Below, in pieces: positions 1-7,630 of a stretch of DNA of 64,000 nucleotides. The notes under the pieces were generated by a model. The model was not told the DNA's origin. It was given only the letters and a program-made list of their open reading frames with translations, and made no database searches. How positions within the stretch are numbered: position 1 is the first letter of the stretch; every line of letters starts with the position of its first letter. A program made the translations under genes and the position numbers. The stretch covers positions 1 through 64,000 of the forward strand of contig NZ_MLQQ01000044.1 of assembly GCF_001865995.1 (NCBI RefSeq), given 5' to 3'. This DNA comes from Anaerobacillus arseniciselenatis. Its GTDB lineage: Bacteria > Bacillota > Bacilli > Bacillales > Anaerobacillaceae.

Positions 1-135
1 AGCGTACCCACCAATTGGCATAGTTTCACATATTATAAAAATAATGTTAGAGGTCGTGTCGAAAAATATTTTTTTGGTACTTCTCCAACGGCTCAAACCG
101 TTGGTATATCAATATTTATAGAGGGAGTGAGGTAA
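1..135 (+). CDS. C-terminal end of an unidentified protein (cut by window edge)
   Basis: The frame is open from base 1 to the TAA at 133-135, giving 44 residues that end in GISIFIEGVR. I do not recognise the family. The next gene starts one base after this stop and its ribosome-binding site (GAGGGAGTGAGG) lies inside this reading frame, so the two are probably co-transcribed. The start and most of the protein lie outside the window. Confidence 0.55.
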   Translation, partial: SVPTNWHSFTYYKNNVRGRVEKYFFGTSPTAQTVGISIFIEGVR

Positions 136-136
136 A

Positions 137-433
137 ATGTATCGTATTGAATTTTCTTCCAAACGTGTCGAAAAAGAATTGTCTAAATTTAATAAAAAAG
201 AAAAAGAGATGATTGAAAATGCAATTAGGGTTCTTTCTAAAGATCCTCGTCCTAGTTCTTTAAATTACAGTGGATTAAATCGTAATAAAGAAGTAAAACG
301 GGTAAAATGTAAAAGGGCAAGAGTGTTTTATAAAATAAATGAAAATGACAAAGTGATTTATATCGGTAAGTTTGAAAATCGCGACTCAAAATCTTACTCA
401 TGTGATCCTGGGGAATGGTTTGCAGCTGTTTGA
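137..433 (+). CDS. RelE/ParE-superfamily toxin-like protein
   Basis: This 98-residue basic protein has the layout of small RelE/ParE-type toxins: an N-terminal helical part (SKRVEKELSKFNKKEKEMI), a DPRP turn, then strands with the RVKCKRARVFYKIN and KVIYIGKF pattern typical of the family's C-terminal sheet. Family members act as mRNA interferases or gyrase poisons and are normally paired with an antitoxin. None is visible beside it: downstream genes are small and unlike known antitoxins, and upstream there is only the tail of another gene. It could be an orphan toxin or a housekeeping relative. Family call moderate; activity unproven. Confidence 0.6.
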   Translation: MYRIEFSSKRVEKELSKFNKKEKEMIENAIRVLSKDPRPSSLNYSGLNRNKEVKRVKCKRARVFYKINENDKVIYIGKFENRDSKSYSCDPGEWFAAV

Positions 434-505
434 ATTTAATGACTCACAGAAATAGGTAGTTGTTAATCCCTTGAGGGTGTTTAAATGTAACGAGGTGGGT
501 ATTTT

Positions 506-649
506 ATGAAGACAGTATTTATAGTATTTGAAGATGGTATATTTATTGAAGTTTTCTCTACTTCTAATAAAGCTAAAGATTATGTTAGGGATCAAAAAGA
601 AAGTAGAAGTGTAGCGCATTATCATATTGAAGAAAAAGAAATAAAATAA
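506..649 (+). CDS. small hypothetical protein, 47 aa
   Basis: A short ORF with a good Shine-Dalgarno (GAGGTGGG at 492-499) and an ATG 6 bases later. The product starts MKTVFIVFEDGIFIEVF, is acidic at its end (HIEEKEIK), and has no signal peptide or membrane segment. It sits in a run of same-strand small genes. I do not recognise it. Confidence 0.55.
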   Translation: MKTVFIVFEDGIFIEVFSTSNKAKDYVRDQKESRSVAHYHIEEKEIK

Positions 650-679
650 GTCTGTTTAGGGAAAAGGAAAGTGAATTAT

Positions 680-961
680 ATGTGGGATAAAAAATACCGG
701 TTTTCATTAATTACTAATGAAAGTGAAGAAATGAATAAGGAATGGGTCACTGAAAATTTTAAGCCTTCAATACAAAAAGTTGAACTAGAAGCAATGGATA
801 GTATTGAAGCAGCTATTGACATTTTTAAAGAGAAGTGCAAAAAATTTTCGAATGAAGATTGGGATTGGGAGTGTAATGAGAGAGGTACATATGGAGAGAT
901 CCGTTTTGGAAATGATGTTGACGGCTTGGGATTAGTGTATGAAATTGAACTAATTGAATAA
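680..961 (+). CDS. hypothetical acidic protein, about 93 aa
   Basis: The reading frame can start at GTG 671 or ATG 680. ATG 680 lies at a better distance from AAAAGG (662-667), so I chose it. The protein is acidic and tryptophan-containing (NEDWDWECNERG), with no membrane segment. It belongs to the same-strand series of small genes from 137 to 2948. Function unknown. Confidence 0.55.
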   Translation: MWDKKYRFSLITNESEEMNKEWVTENFKPSIQKVELEAMDSIEAAIDIFKEKCKKFSNEDWDWECNERGTYGEIRFGNDVDGLGLVYEIELIE

Positions 962-997
962 ATAAAAAAGTCGGTAGTAAATTAGGAGTGGTCCTTA

Positions 998-1243
998 ATG
1001 GGAGTGAATAAAAAGAAGATATTTGAGAATTTATCTGACAGATGCATGAAAAAAAGCTTTTCACAAAATGAAAGTTTAAATATTTATGATGAAATGTTCA
1101 AACTAAAAACTATTTGGAATGAAGATGAAAAAACCCAAGAAGCTATAGAATGGGCGATTGCAGATAGAATTTTTAGCACTAACTATTCAAAATTAGAGGA
1201 ACAAGAAATGATGAATACCATAGAAGAAAAAGGATATGTTTAA
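998..1243 (+). CDS. hypothetical protein, 81 aa
   Basis: ATG at 998 is preceded by a TAGGAGTGG ribosome-binding site. The protein is helical and acidic, without signal peptide or membrane segment. It follows the previous gene by 36 bases and is probably in the same transcript. No family recognised. Confidence 0.55.
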   Translation: MGVNKKKIFENLSDRCMKKSFSQNESLNIYDEMFKLKTIWNEDEKTQEAIEWAIADRIFSTNYSKLEEQEMMNTIEEKGYV

Positions 1244-1322
1244 TGCCAATGCCAGAAAATTACCTAGTTTCTTCTATTATATAGGAAGTATTTACAACCT
1301 TTTTACGAGAGGAGTTATACCA

Positions 1323-1616
1323 ATGTTTAAAACGCCAATTGTTTTTATATCATTAGATGTTGTCGAGTTTTTTGAAAAGCCTTATTTTGATGGATCGAAA
1401 TGGTACAACCTTAGCTTAGATAGAGGTGAACAACGTATTTTTTTATCGGAAACAAGATCTGCTATGCTAAATGTTCCAGTGGGAAGAGATGAAGAGCCGT
1501 CAGGTTACATTTACAGTGTTTACGGAAACGATGAAGAATGTTATATTCCAGTTTATGACCGTACTAGTAAGGTCGAGTTAGAAAATTTATATCCAACTGA
1601 GATTGTCTCAGAATAA
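1323..1616 (+). CDS. hypothetical protein, 97 aa
   Basis: The open frame reaches back to 1236, but the real start is most likely ATG 1323, about 9 bases after AGAGGAG. The product begins MFKTPIVFISLDVVEFF and has alternating hydrophobic segments suggesting a small beta-rich soluble protein. The following gene begins 31 bases downstream. Unknown function. Confidence 0.55.
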   Translation: MFKTPIVFISLDVVEFFEKPYFDGSKWYNLSLDRGEQRIFLSETRSAMLNVPVGRDEEPSGYIYSVYGNDEECYIPVYDRTSKVELENLYPTEIVSE

Positions 1617-1647
1617 TAAATTAGTAACTACTAAGAGAGGGAAGTTT

Positions 1648-2607
1648 ATGTATCTTACACTTTTACAAGCTGCAAATGAACTTGATAGAACAGAACGCCA
1701 GGTTCGTTACTTAGTAAAAACGGGAATAATTTTACCGATTAATCAAGATACCTATAAGAGAGACGGAGGCTATCGTTTTTCTCAGGATGAGGTTGAACGA
1801 ATAAAGGAAATGCTTAAGCCAGAAGGGATTTCTTTACGTAAAGCTGCAGAGATTGTAGGGGTGACACCACAATATTTAAACAGTCTAGCCTTAAAAGGTG
1901 AGATTGATAGCGATCTCGTGTTAATAGGAAATAAAAAAGAGCGACGATTTAAAAAAGAAGAATGCATCAAATTTAGAAGTCAATTAAAGGTAAGAACTCA
2001 TAGTAGTGTTGCTCAATTTGGCGATAAACTTCATTTATATAATCATAATCTACGACTATTTGATCTTTTTTCTTATAAAGATGAATTAATTCGTGTTGTT
2101 AAGACGGAACCTATTGTGTTTTTAAAAACAGATGGAACGTTGATACATCCATGTTTTGAAGAGTTTGTTCAATGGTCATCGAGTTGGCCAGAAAAACCAT
2201 ATAGAACAAAAAAAGGGTTTGTTTCATTTCGATTACCTATTCCGCGGAACCCTGAACATCTAACGTATAACATATTGTTCAACCTTATAGAAGAATTGGG
2301 AGTAAAAAATGTCCAAGTCTTTGAACAAAATGATGGGGATTATTTTATACGCTGCCGCCAAGGGAAGATCTCTCTCCAGCAAGAGTGTTTTAATTTATTA
2401 AAAAGATATTTAGTTGAAGGAGAAATTAATAAAATAAGTGATGATATAGTGGAACTGCAATCGAGTATGATTAGTCAATATATTCATTTACCTAGAGAAT
2501 TATATACAGAGATTGAAAAACTTGCTTCGGAGCACTCAGTTTCTATACAAGAGCAACTGAATGAAATAATTGTACGTGGAGTTAAATCCTTTCGAAGCGA
2601 TAGATAA
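1648..2607 (+). CDS. MerR-like helix-turn-helix DNA-binding protein
   Basis: This is a 319-residue protein starting at ATG 1648 after a GAGAGGGAAG site; an upstream TTG at 1603 lacks one. The first 120 residues carry two helix-turn-helix-like units: LLQAANELDRTERQVRYLVKTG with a YRFSQDEVERIK wing, then LRKAAEIVGVTPQYLNSLALKG with an RRFKKEECIKF wing. This repeated excisionase/MerR-type arrangement indicates DNA binding. The remaining 200 residues have no recognised domain and may dimerise or sense a ligand. It lies in the operon-like series of small genes and could regulate them. Confident on DNA binding, unsure of target. Confidence 0.65.
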   Translation: MYLTLLQAANELDRTERQVRYLVKTGIILPINQDTYKRDGGYRFSQDEVERIKEMLKPEGISLRKAAEIVGVTPQYLNSLALKGEIDSDLVLIGNKKERRFKKEECIKFRSQLKVRTHSSVAQFGDKLHLYNHNLRLFDLFSYKDELIRVVKTEPIVFLKTDGTLIHPCFEEFVQWSSSWPEKPYRTKKGFVSFRLPIPRNPEHLTYNILFNLIEELGVKNVQVFEQNDGDYFIRCRQGKISLQQECFNLLKRYLVEGEINKISDDIVELQSSMISQYIHLPRELYTEIEKLASEHSVSIQEQLNEIIVRGVKSFRSDR

Positions 2608-2627
2608 GGATCGAAGGAGGGGTTAAA

Positions 2628-2948
2628 GTGTACACATATATAAGAATTGCGATAGATAACAAAACTGTACTTGCACTTGTGGTTAGTGAAACTGAACCCA
2701 AGTTATTAAATTTTTGTACGTTGATCCGAGCGAATTATATATGGAAAAATAATATATTTGAAAGTCACCCATTGTATACACCATTAGAACTGAATAATTT
2801 AAGGATGAAGTATCAACAATCGTTAGTTAATGTGATAGACGAGCAAGGATATGCTCTAGTTGATATATCATGTGGGGAAATTTTAGATCCATCAAATATT
2901 AGTGAGACACAAAAGTTAGGAAAATCTAAAGGTCCGCTACCATTTTAA
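2628..2948 (+). CDS. hypothetical protein, 106 aa
   Basis: It uses a GTG start at 2628 after a very strong Shine-Dalgarno (AAGGAGGGG). The protein has no signal peptide or membrane segment and contains a short PLYTPLELNNLRMKYQQ helix in the middle. It lies 20 bases after the DNA-binding protein gene and 23 bases before the first Spo0E-like gene, so all three may share a transcript. No family recognised. Confidence 0.55.
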   Translation: MYTYIRIAIDNKTVLALVVSETEPKLLNFCTLIRANYIWKNNIFESHPLYTPLELNNLRMKYQQSLVNVIDEQGYALVDISCGEILDPSNISETQKLGKSKGPLPF

Positions 2949-2971
2949 TACTTCGAATAGAAGGTGAATGT

Positions 2972-3112
2972 ATGAGAAAAGAAAAGTTGCTGAATGCGAT
3001 TGAAATGAAGCGTAAAAAAATGATTGAGAATGCTTTACATTATGGTTTTACTCACCCAAAAACCGTTTTATACTCTAAGGAATTAGATCATTTATTGAAC
3101 AAAGTGAAATAA
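2972..3112 (+). CDS. Spo0E-family aspartyl-phosphate phosphatase
   Basis: A 46-residue protein with an AAGGTG site and ATG at 2972. It has the Spo0E pattern: a basic amphipathic helix (EMKRKKMIENALHYGF), an HPKT turn, and a second helix with SKELD, a version of the family's SQELD signature. Known members dephosphorylate Spo0A~P and delay sporulation. It converges with a second Spo0E-like gene on the opposite strand, whose stop lies only 29 bases away. The family call is strong despite the tiny size; the actual target is inferred. Confidence 0.75.
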   Translation: MRKEKLLNAIEMKRKKMIENALHYGFTHPKTVLYSKELDHLLNKVK

Positions 3113-3141
3113 TAATGAGAGTTGTTCAAAAGTTTAAGTCT

Positions 3142-3306
3142 CTAACGTTTAGATACTTGGTATTTATATAAAATGTTATCAAGTTCTTGACTACATTTAA
3201 TTGTATCAGGATGATTGAACCCTCTAATTTTGGCTGTATCTATCATTTTTTGACGTAATTTATTTATCTTAAATTCTAATTCTCTGTTTGCTTCCTTTGT
3301 TTTCAT
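3142..3306 (-). CDS. Spo0E-family aspartyl-phosphate phosphatase
   Basis: This is a 54-residue Spo0E-like protein whose second helix carries the exact SQELD motif, preceded by NKLRQKMIDTAKIRGFNHPDT. I place the start at ATG 3306, 8 bases after GAGG; the frame extends further upstream without a better site. It and the neighbouring 2972-3112 gene share the K-x-R-x-K-M-I-x-x-A pattern and converge, so they look like diverged paralogues. Plasmid-borne copies could slow host sporulation, as known for chromosomal members. Confidence 0.78.
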   Translation of the reverse strand: MKTKEANRELEFKINKLRQKMIDTAKIRGFNHPDTIKCSQELDNILYKYQVSKR

Positions 3307-3565
3307 TACCCTTACCTCACTTCGCATTGTGAACAACATAACTATTCTATATTATGGGATAAGGTAAGTTAACAAATTCGACAAAACCTATCAAAATATT
3401 ACATTTATTGATAAAAATGAAAGTTTTAAAAAATAAAATGCAGAAAATTATAATTCGCTCACATATGTTATTGATTTTGTTGAAAAAAATTAATAATATT
3501 TTAAGTAACAAAATAAGTAAATAAGAATTTAATAAAGTAATTGAAACAAGTAATAAGGATCAAGA

Positions 3566-3613
3566 GCGGAGCACGCAAGATTCACCTTTATAGGGGGATT
3601 TTGCGTGCTTTTT
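3566..3613 (+). terminator. leader terminator hairpin with GCGGA box
   Basis: GCGGAGCACGCAA (3566-3578) begins a hairpin whose arms, 3570-3583 and 3596-3609, pair almost perfectly and are followed by five T. It stands just 30 bases before the start of the HD-GYP gene, not after a gene, so it looks like an attenuator in a 5' leader. The GCGGAnnACGCAA box recurs before the pilin gene and before the 59439 gene. Confidence 0.65.
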
Positions 3614-3642
3614 AAGTAAAATAAATAGGAGGAGCTGTGTTT

Positions 3643-4281
3643 ATGAGCTTTACTAAAGCTAACTATGAATTTGTTAAGATGAAGGAAGTATTTAAAGGAG
3701 ACATGGAATGGGAGAAGGCATTAGCTCTGTTTCATTGCTTGACGCTTCGGGATCGAGAAACGGCGCAACATAGTATTGAAGTGGGATATTATGCAGCGAA
3801 GATAGCTGAAAAACTAGGTTATGATACAAGTAGATATTTTCTAGCTGGTTTACTTCATGATATTGGTAAAATCAGTATGGCAGATCATCCATTAAAGTCA
3901 GGGGACGTTCTTACAAAACAGGAAAAAAATAGATTAAAAGAGCATGTGTTACATGGAGTTATAACGCTCTCAGATTTAGGTTTTGGTAATGATATTGTAC
4001 AATTCTGTTTACGTCATCATGAGCGTCTAAGTGGATGTGGTTATCCTTTTAATGTAGGTGGAGATCGAATTCCGATTGAGGGAAGAATAGCTCAGGTTGC
4101 TGATGTTTATAGCGCATTAAGGATGCCTAGAAAGTATCGTGAAAACAGTAAAGCTTATTCACAAAAGGAAGCGCTTGATATTATGAAAAAGGGTATGGAT
4201 AAAGGAGACTTTGATCTTAACATTATGAGCATTCTTGAAGAAATTGTCATGCAGGAACAAGATAATTACCAATTTGCATAA
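3643..4281 (+). CDS. HD-GYP-domain phosphohydrolase
   Basis: A 212-residue HD-domain protein. Residues about 38-60 hold the first metal-binding part (RDRETAQHSIEVG), GLLHDIGK follows near residue 77, and HHERLSGCGYP resembles the HD-GYP signature, with conserved histidines for a two-metal centre. Family members hydrolyse cyclic dinucleotides such as c-di-GMP, or act on other nucleotide phosphates. There is no sensor domain and no signal peptide, so it is a free cytosolic domain. ATG 3643 follows AGGAGG at proper spacing; GTG 3637 is too close. A terminator-like leader precedes it and the nuclease gene follows after 16 bases. Confidence 0.8.
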   Translation: MSFTKANYEFVKMKEVFKGDMEWEKALALFHCLTLRDRETAQHSIEVGYYAAKIAEKLGYDTSRYFLAGLLHDIGKISMADHPLKSGDVLTKQEKNRLKEHVLHGVITLSDLGFGNDIVQFCLRHHERLSGCGYPFNVGGDRIPIEGRIAQVADVYSALRMPRKYRENSKAYSQKEALDIMKKGMDKGDFDLNIMSILEEIVMQEQDNYQFA

Positions 4282-4297
4282 TGGAGGTTGAAGCTGT

Positions 4298-4963
4298 ATG
4301 TACAAGAAGTTACTCTTAGGTATTATGGTAATATTTTTGATAAATGGTTGTGCAGAATTAGAGTTTCCAGAAAATAATCAAATAACCGATAAAGTAGAAC
4401 AACTAGGTGAAAACATAGAGACTATTAAAAAGATAAAAGGTGAAATTGAAGGTCGGGTTACAGATTTAACAAATGTATTAGAATATCTCCCTGAAAGTGT
4501 AAATGAAGAAAATTTGGTGGAAGGCACGATTACAAGTTGTTATGATGGAGATACTTGCACGGCTGTTATTCGCTCTACAGGGAAAGAAGAAAAGCTTAGA
4601 TTTCTATTAGTAGATTCCAGTGAGATAAAGGGAGGACCGATGCCCTTTGCTGAGGAAGCTCGTGATCGATTAAATGAACTTGTGCAAGGAAAAGAAGTAT
4701 TACTTGAACTAGGCGTTGGTAATAGTCGTGATAAATATGATCGTTTACTTATCTACGGTTTTCTATCTACAGGAGAGAGCATTCAAAAAATCATGTTAGA
4801 AGAAGGACTCCTGACTGTTCGTTACATATATGAAGATACGAAATATCTTAAGGAATACACGGCAGCAATGGAGAAAGCAAAATCAAAAGAAATTGGCATT
4901 TGGTCGATACCAGGTTATGCAGGATATGACCAACCGTTTAACGTAAATGCTGTAATTAATTAA
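4298..4963 (+). CDS. secreted thermonuclease-family lipoprotein
   Basis: A 221-residue protein with an N-terminal lipoprotein signal (hydrophobic stretch then LINGC lipobox, Cys at about residue 18) and a C-terminal staphylococcal-nuclease domain. The domain shows YDGDTC (metal-binding Asp), LRFLLVDSSE (Arg and Glu of the active site) and RDKYDRLLIYGF (second Arg). The intervening 60 residues are helical and acidic, probably a tether. Such enzymes cleave DNA and RNA at the cell surface. It is likely co-transcribed with the HD-GYP gene, and a strong terminator follows. Reaction known from family; role on the plasmid unknown. Confidence 0.85.
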   Translation: MYKKLLLGIMVIFLINGCAELEFPENNQITDKVEQLGENIETIKKIKGEIEGRVTDLTNVLEYLPESVNEENLVEGTITSCYDGDTCTAVIRSTGKEEKLRFLLVDSSEIKGGPMPFAEEARDRLNELVQGKEVLLELGVGNSRDKYDRLLIYGFLSTGESIQKIMLEEGLLTVRYIYEDTKYLKEYTAAMEKAKSKEIGIWSIPGYAGYDQPFNVNAVIN

Positions 4964-5024
4964 GGTCACATGATTGCTTGTATATATCTTGTAAATACCG
5001 CATAATATAATTAATTTAAAATCG

Positions 5025-5087
5025 GAAAAAAAGGGTAGAACCTCATTTGTATGTCTTTGACATGCGTGGGTTTCTTCCCTTTTTTCT
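5025..5087. terminator. bidirectional intrinsic terminator
   Basis: A long inverted repeat: AAAAAAGGGTAGAACCTCAT on the left pairs with GTGGGTTTCTTCCCTTTTTT on the right, with a run of A at one end and T at the other. It closes the HD-GYP/nuclease transcription unit. Confidence 0.8.
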
Positions 5088-5172
5088 GTTTAAAGGGTGA
5101 TGAAGATAAAAATTATAGTAGAACCATAAAGGTAACTCTGATTATTTAATAAAAAGAATAGATATATTAATA

Positions 5173-5428
5173 GAGGAGGTAAATTATTTATTTTGTAAAT
5201 TTCAAAGGAAAACTCGTGGTGGTTATCTTTACTAACCGACTTAATGACAGGGTTGCTGCTCTAGACCGCAAAGTAAATGTGGAGGAATGTGGTTAATAAT
5301 TTAGCGGATGAAACCACGATACACCATCTAAGGGCGTTTCCAAGATGGTAAAGGAATTACAGGAGGTTCACCGTAAAATTAATTTAATTTTCAGAATGAT
5401 TTTATCGCCCGTCTATCGTATAATGTAG
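5173..5428 (+). ncRNA. candidate structured RNA or chain of mini-ORFs upstream of the HEPN gene
   Basis: The main element is a hairpin at 5323-5349: stem ACCATCT/AGATGGT around the 13-base loop AAGGGCGTTTCCA, followed by a weaker hairpin (5354-5369) and CGTAAAAT. The same two-hairpin order with an almost identical loop recurs after the HEPN gene at 5837-5886. Other pairings exist upstream (GGTTA/TAACC near 5220; TCGTGGT with ACCACGA). Three tiny overlapping reading frames also run here (5186-5296 with only an ATT start after AGGAGG, 5289-5351, 5345-5428), so a peptide-coding interpretation is not excluded. A consensus TATAAT at 5419-5424 probably drives the next gene. Confidence 0.4.
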
Positions 5429-5459
5429 ATATCCCCTTAACCTCGAAAGGAGCCACGTT

Positions 5460-5825
5460 ATGAACGAGAAAGAATTAGAATATATGAAAAGTGCCTACGG
5501 AATGTTGTACGAAATTGAAGTTAAATTAGACCGAATGATTGTCGCAAATTTAACTAAGAAATATGGTTACACATGGCTACTACAACGTTACGAAACAAAA
5601 ACAGCATTGCATACCCGCATATCCTACTTTGTCCGCTACCCGAACACGTTGCCACACTTTACTGAAGATCAAATAAAACTCCTTTACAAATTACCCAACA
5701 TTAGAAACAAAATCGCACACGCAGTATTAATCGACGAAAGCGAATATAAACAGATAGAAAAATGTTATCGATTAGTTAAACGTCAGCCGATTAGAAAACG
5801 AGAAAGGAAATCGTTAATTTCGTAA
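5460..5825 (+). CDS. small HEPN-like protein with RNKIAH motif
   Basis: This 121-residue, mainly helical, basic protein ends its core with LPNIRNKIAHAVL, an R-x4-H motif characteristic of HEPN domains, which in many families forms an RNase active site in toxin-antitoxin and abortive-infection systems. It is far shorter than AbiF/Abi_2 proteins, so I do not assign it there. GAAAGGAGCC precedes the ATG at good spacing and a consensus TATAAT lies 36 bases upstream of the start. Copies of one hairpin flank the gene on both sides. I infer a possible HEPN toxin with RNA partner, but the motif alone does not prove nuclease activity. Confidence 0.5.
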   Translation: MNEKELEYMKSAYGMLYEIEVKLDRMIVANLTKKYGYTWLLQRYETKTALHTRISYFVRYPNTLPHFTEDQIKLLYKLPNIRNKIAHAVLIDESEYKQIEKCYRLVKRQPIRKRERKSLIS

Positions 5826-5836
5826 TATAAATATAC

Positions 5837-5869
5837 CCTACCGTCTAAAGGCGTTTCCAAGGCGATAGG
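5837..5869 (+). ncRNA. second copy of the AARGGCGTTTCCA hairpin
   Basis: Stem CCTACCGTCT/AGGCGATAGG (one mismatch, one G-U) surrounds the loop AAAGGCGTTTCCA, which differs from the 5330-5342 loop by one base while both stem arms differ, as expected for a selected RNA structure. A small GTTTA/TAAAC hairpin and then CGTAAAAT follow, as in copy one. Confidence 0.45.
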
Positions 5870-5882
5870 TGAAGTTTAATCT

Positions 5883-5932
5883 AAACGTAAAATAACTCCC
5901 CCCTTTTAACAAGTTGGCGTTATTTTGCGTTT
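5883..5932 (+). terminator. intrinsic terminator after the HEPN gene
   Basis: AAACGTAAAATAAC (5883-5896) pairs with GTTATTTTGCGTTT (5919-5932). The arm sequence resembles the leader hairpin at 45251-45287. It probably ends the HEPN transcript. Confidence 0.65.
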
Positions 5933-5946
5933 ACTTATTTTGTTTA

Positions 5947-6130
5947 TCTAAGGCTAACTTTAATCCAAATCCAATTTTGACAAGTCCCGTTGTTTTGTTG
6001 AATAATAAAGGATATCCAATGGTTTACGTCCTAAACGGGAGATAATTTCCACTACAACTGTATCACCATTCCTGATCACATCAAAAATTTGATGAAGTCT
6101 CTTCGATCTTGAATAGTACCAGTAAACTTC
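5947..6130 (-). pseudogene. remnant of a serine resolvase gene
   Basis: On the minus strand the translation includes RLHQIFDVIRNGDTVVVE and SRLGRKPL, matching the central part of Tn3-type resolvases (compare IRKGDTVVVYKLDRISRS in the intact copy at 13585-14157). There is no start, no catalytic N-terminus, and the reading frame ends soon after. It is a decayed piece of an older transposon. The rest of 6131-6407 shows no gene. Confidence 0.55.
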
Positions 6131-6407
6131 TCTTTTACTATTTTTTCACAACCGAATTCAGTAAGACTTAGCGATAATTATTGGATTATTTCCTCAGAGA
6201 ACGCTGTTTGTAATAAACAGAATTTTAATCTGGCCCAGGATCCAAATAACGTCATTATTTTACTTCTTATCATTATAATTCTGAAGGTTTACCGGCAATT
6301 TTAATGGCGGTAAGCCTTAAAAGGAAAAATAAATTTATATACATCTAAAAGAATCTGTTGTAATCTAACAATGTTCAAAAGTCAACAAGAGAAAGGTGTC
6401 TACTAAT

Positions 6408-7154
6408 GTGAAGGAACAATTAAAAAAAACTGTTTATACCGCATTGAAGTTAGCTGGGTTGAAAATAGTCCATCACAGCGGTTATTTAAATTTTACCTTT
6501 AAGTATCCATGCCCAAAACAAGGCGATTTAGTAACAGTGGGTATACGAATTACAGAAAAACCTACTATAGAGGATATTTGTACATTGGCAATAGGAAGAG
6601 AAAAAAATAATCTGAATAAATCATGGCTGATTATACCTGACCATGTAAAGGTAGAAAATTTATCATACTATATAAGGGAAAATAATGTAAAAGTTATCTC
6701 TGTAACGGAATTTTTATTAACAGTTATTCGTGATTTATCTTATTTAACAGTATTTAACACGCTTGAAGATCCTATTTACACATTTCAATATCCTCACAAA
6801 GTAAAAATACCAAAAGAGAAAACGGAAATAGAATTATACACTGCGATAATAAATAAATACACTCACAGCAACCAAATTATTGCAAACAAACCTGTTGAGA
6901 CATATACAGCAATATTCCAGCACTTTAATACTAATGAAATTGATAATTGGAAAAGTCGTTATTCTAAAAAATCACTCAATTCTCTTTTTTATTTATATGA
7001 TCCTAACATATATAAAATAGATCCTACACTTGAAATTTTTCATAAAAAATTTGGTGAGAGATATCGTGTAGAATATGCAGTAGAGGTTGATAGCAATAAT
7101 ATATGGGTACTTGATAAAGATTATTATTACAATACCGAAGGGAAATGGCTTTAA
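6408..7154 (+). CDS. hypothetical protein, 248 aa
   Basis: Start GTG 6408 lies 11 bases after GAAAGG; GTG 6396 overlaps that site. The N-terminal 110 residues alternate strands and helices and include KSWLIIPDHVKVENLSYYI and VKVISVTEFL, loosely like Mrr-type nuclease folds, but I do not see a convincing PD-(D/E)xK triad. The C-terminus is aromatic and polar (NNIWVLDKDYYYN). No signal peptide or membrane segment. Function unknown. Confidence 0.55.
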   Translation: MKEQLKKTVYTALKLAGLKIVHHSGYLNFTFKYPCPKQGDLVTVGIRITEKPTIEDICTLAIGREKNNLNKSWLIIPDHVKVENLSYYIRENNVKVISVTEFLLTVIRDLSYLTVFNTLEDPIYTFQYPHKVKIPKEKTEIELYTAIINKYTHSNQIIANKPVETYTAIFQHFNTNEIDNWKSRYSKKSLNSLFYLYDPNIYKIDPTLEIFHKKFGERYRVEYAVEVDSNNIWVLDKDYYYNTEGKWL

Positions 7155-7231
7155 TAGAAGGCTAATTTTAAGATCAAAGTAACCTATTACTAGGAAAAAT
7201 TGTTAAATAAAAAGATGGGAGAGAACAAATA

Positions 7232-7630
7232 ATGGATAAAGGCATGAGTGTAATTAATACGGTGGACCGCAAAGGAAATAATCTAAAAATTACTGTGGAA
7301 GGTGTTGACGACCAAGAACTAGCTCATTTTGGAGGTCTTGACTTACACGTTAAAGCTGCCAAAGCTATGATTGGTAATACAGATGGAATGACTTTTCCTG
7401 AAAAACATGGAGATATATTCATAGCTGAAAAGGTAGCCGCCCTATATCTTAACGAGATCGGTGAGATGTTGAGGAATTCCTATGATGATCCTGAATACTT
7501 GGAAGAATTAACGAATATCGAATTAGTCAAAGATTTTTTTAATAGAATTCACGAAAACAAAGAAGTTTTAGAAGTTGTTGAAAAAGATAATTTGCTAATA
7601 AGTAAATCTAGAAACGAAGATGAAATTTAG
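7232..7630 (+). CDS. hypothetical protein, 132 aa
   Basis: An ATG at 7232 follows a GGGAGAG site. The protein is acidic, soluble and mixed alpha/beta, with an N-terminal strand pair (NTVDRKGNNLKITVEG) and helical C-terminus. It is probably independent of the gene 77 bases upstream. I do not recognise it. Confidence 0.55.
   Translation: MDKGMSVINTVDRKGNNLKITVEGVDDQELAHFGGLDLHVKAAKAMIGNTDGMTFPEKHGDIFIAEKVAALYLNEIGEMLRNSYDDPEYLEELTNIELVKDFFNRIHENKEVLEVVEKDNLLISKSRNEDEI

Noticed and set aside
6408-7154. Mrr-like restriction nuclease for the 248-residue protein
   Set aside because: No convincing PD-(D/E)xK residues could be lined up, so it is left as hypothetical.
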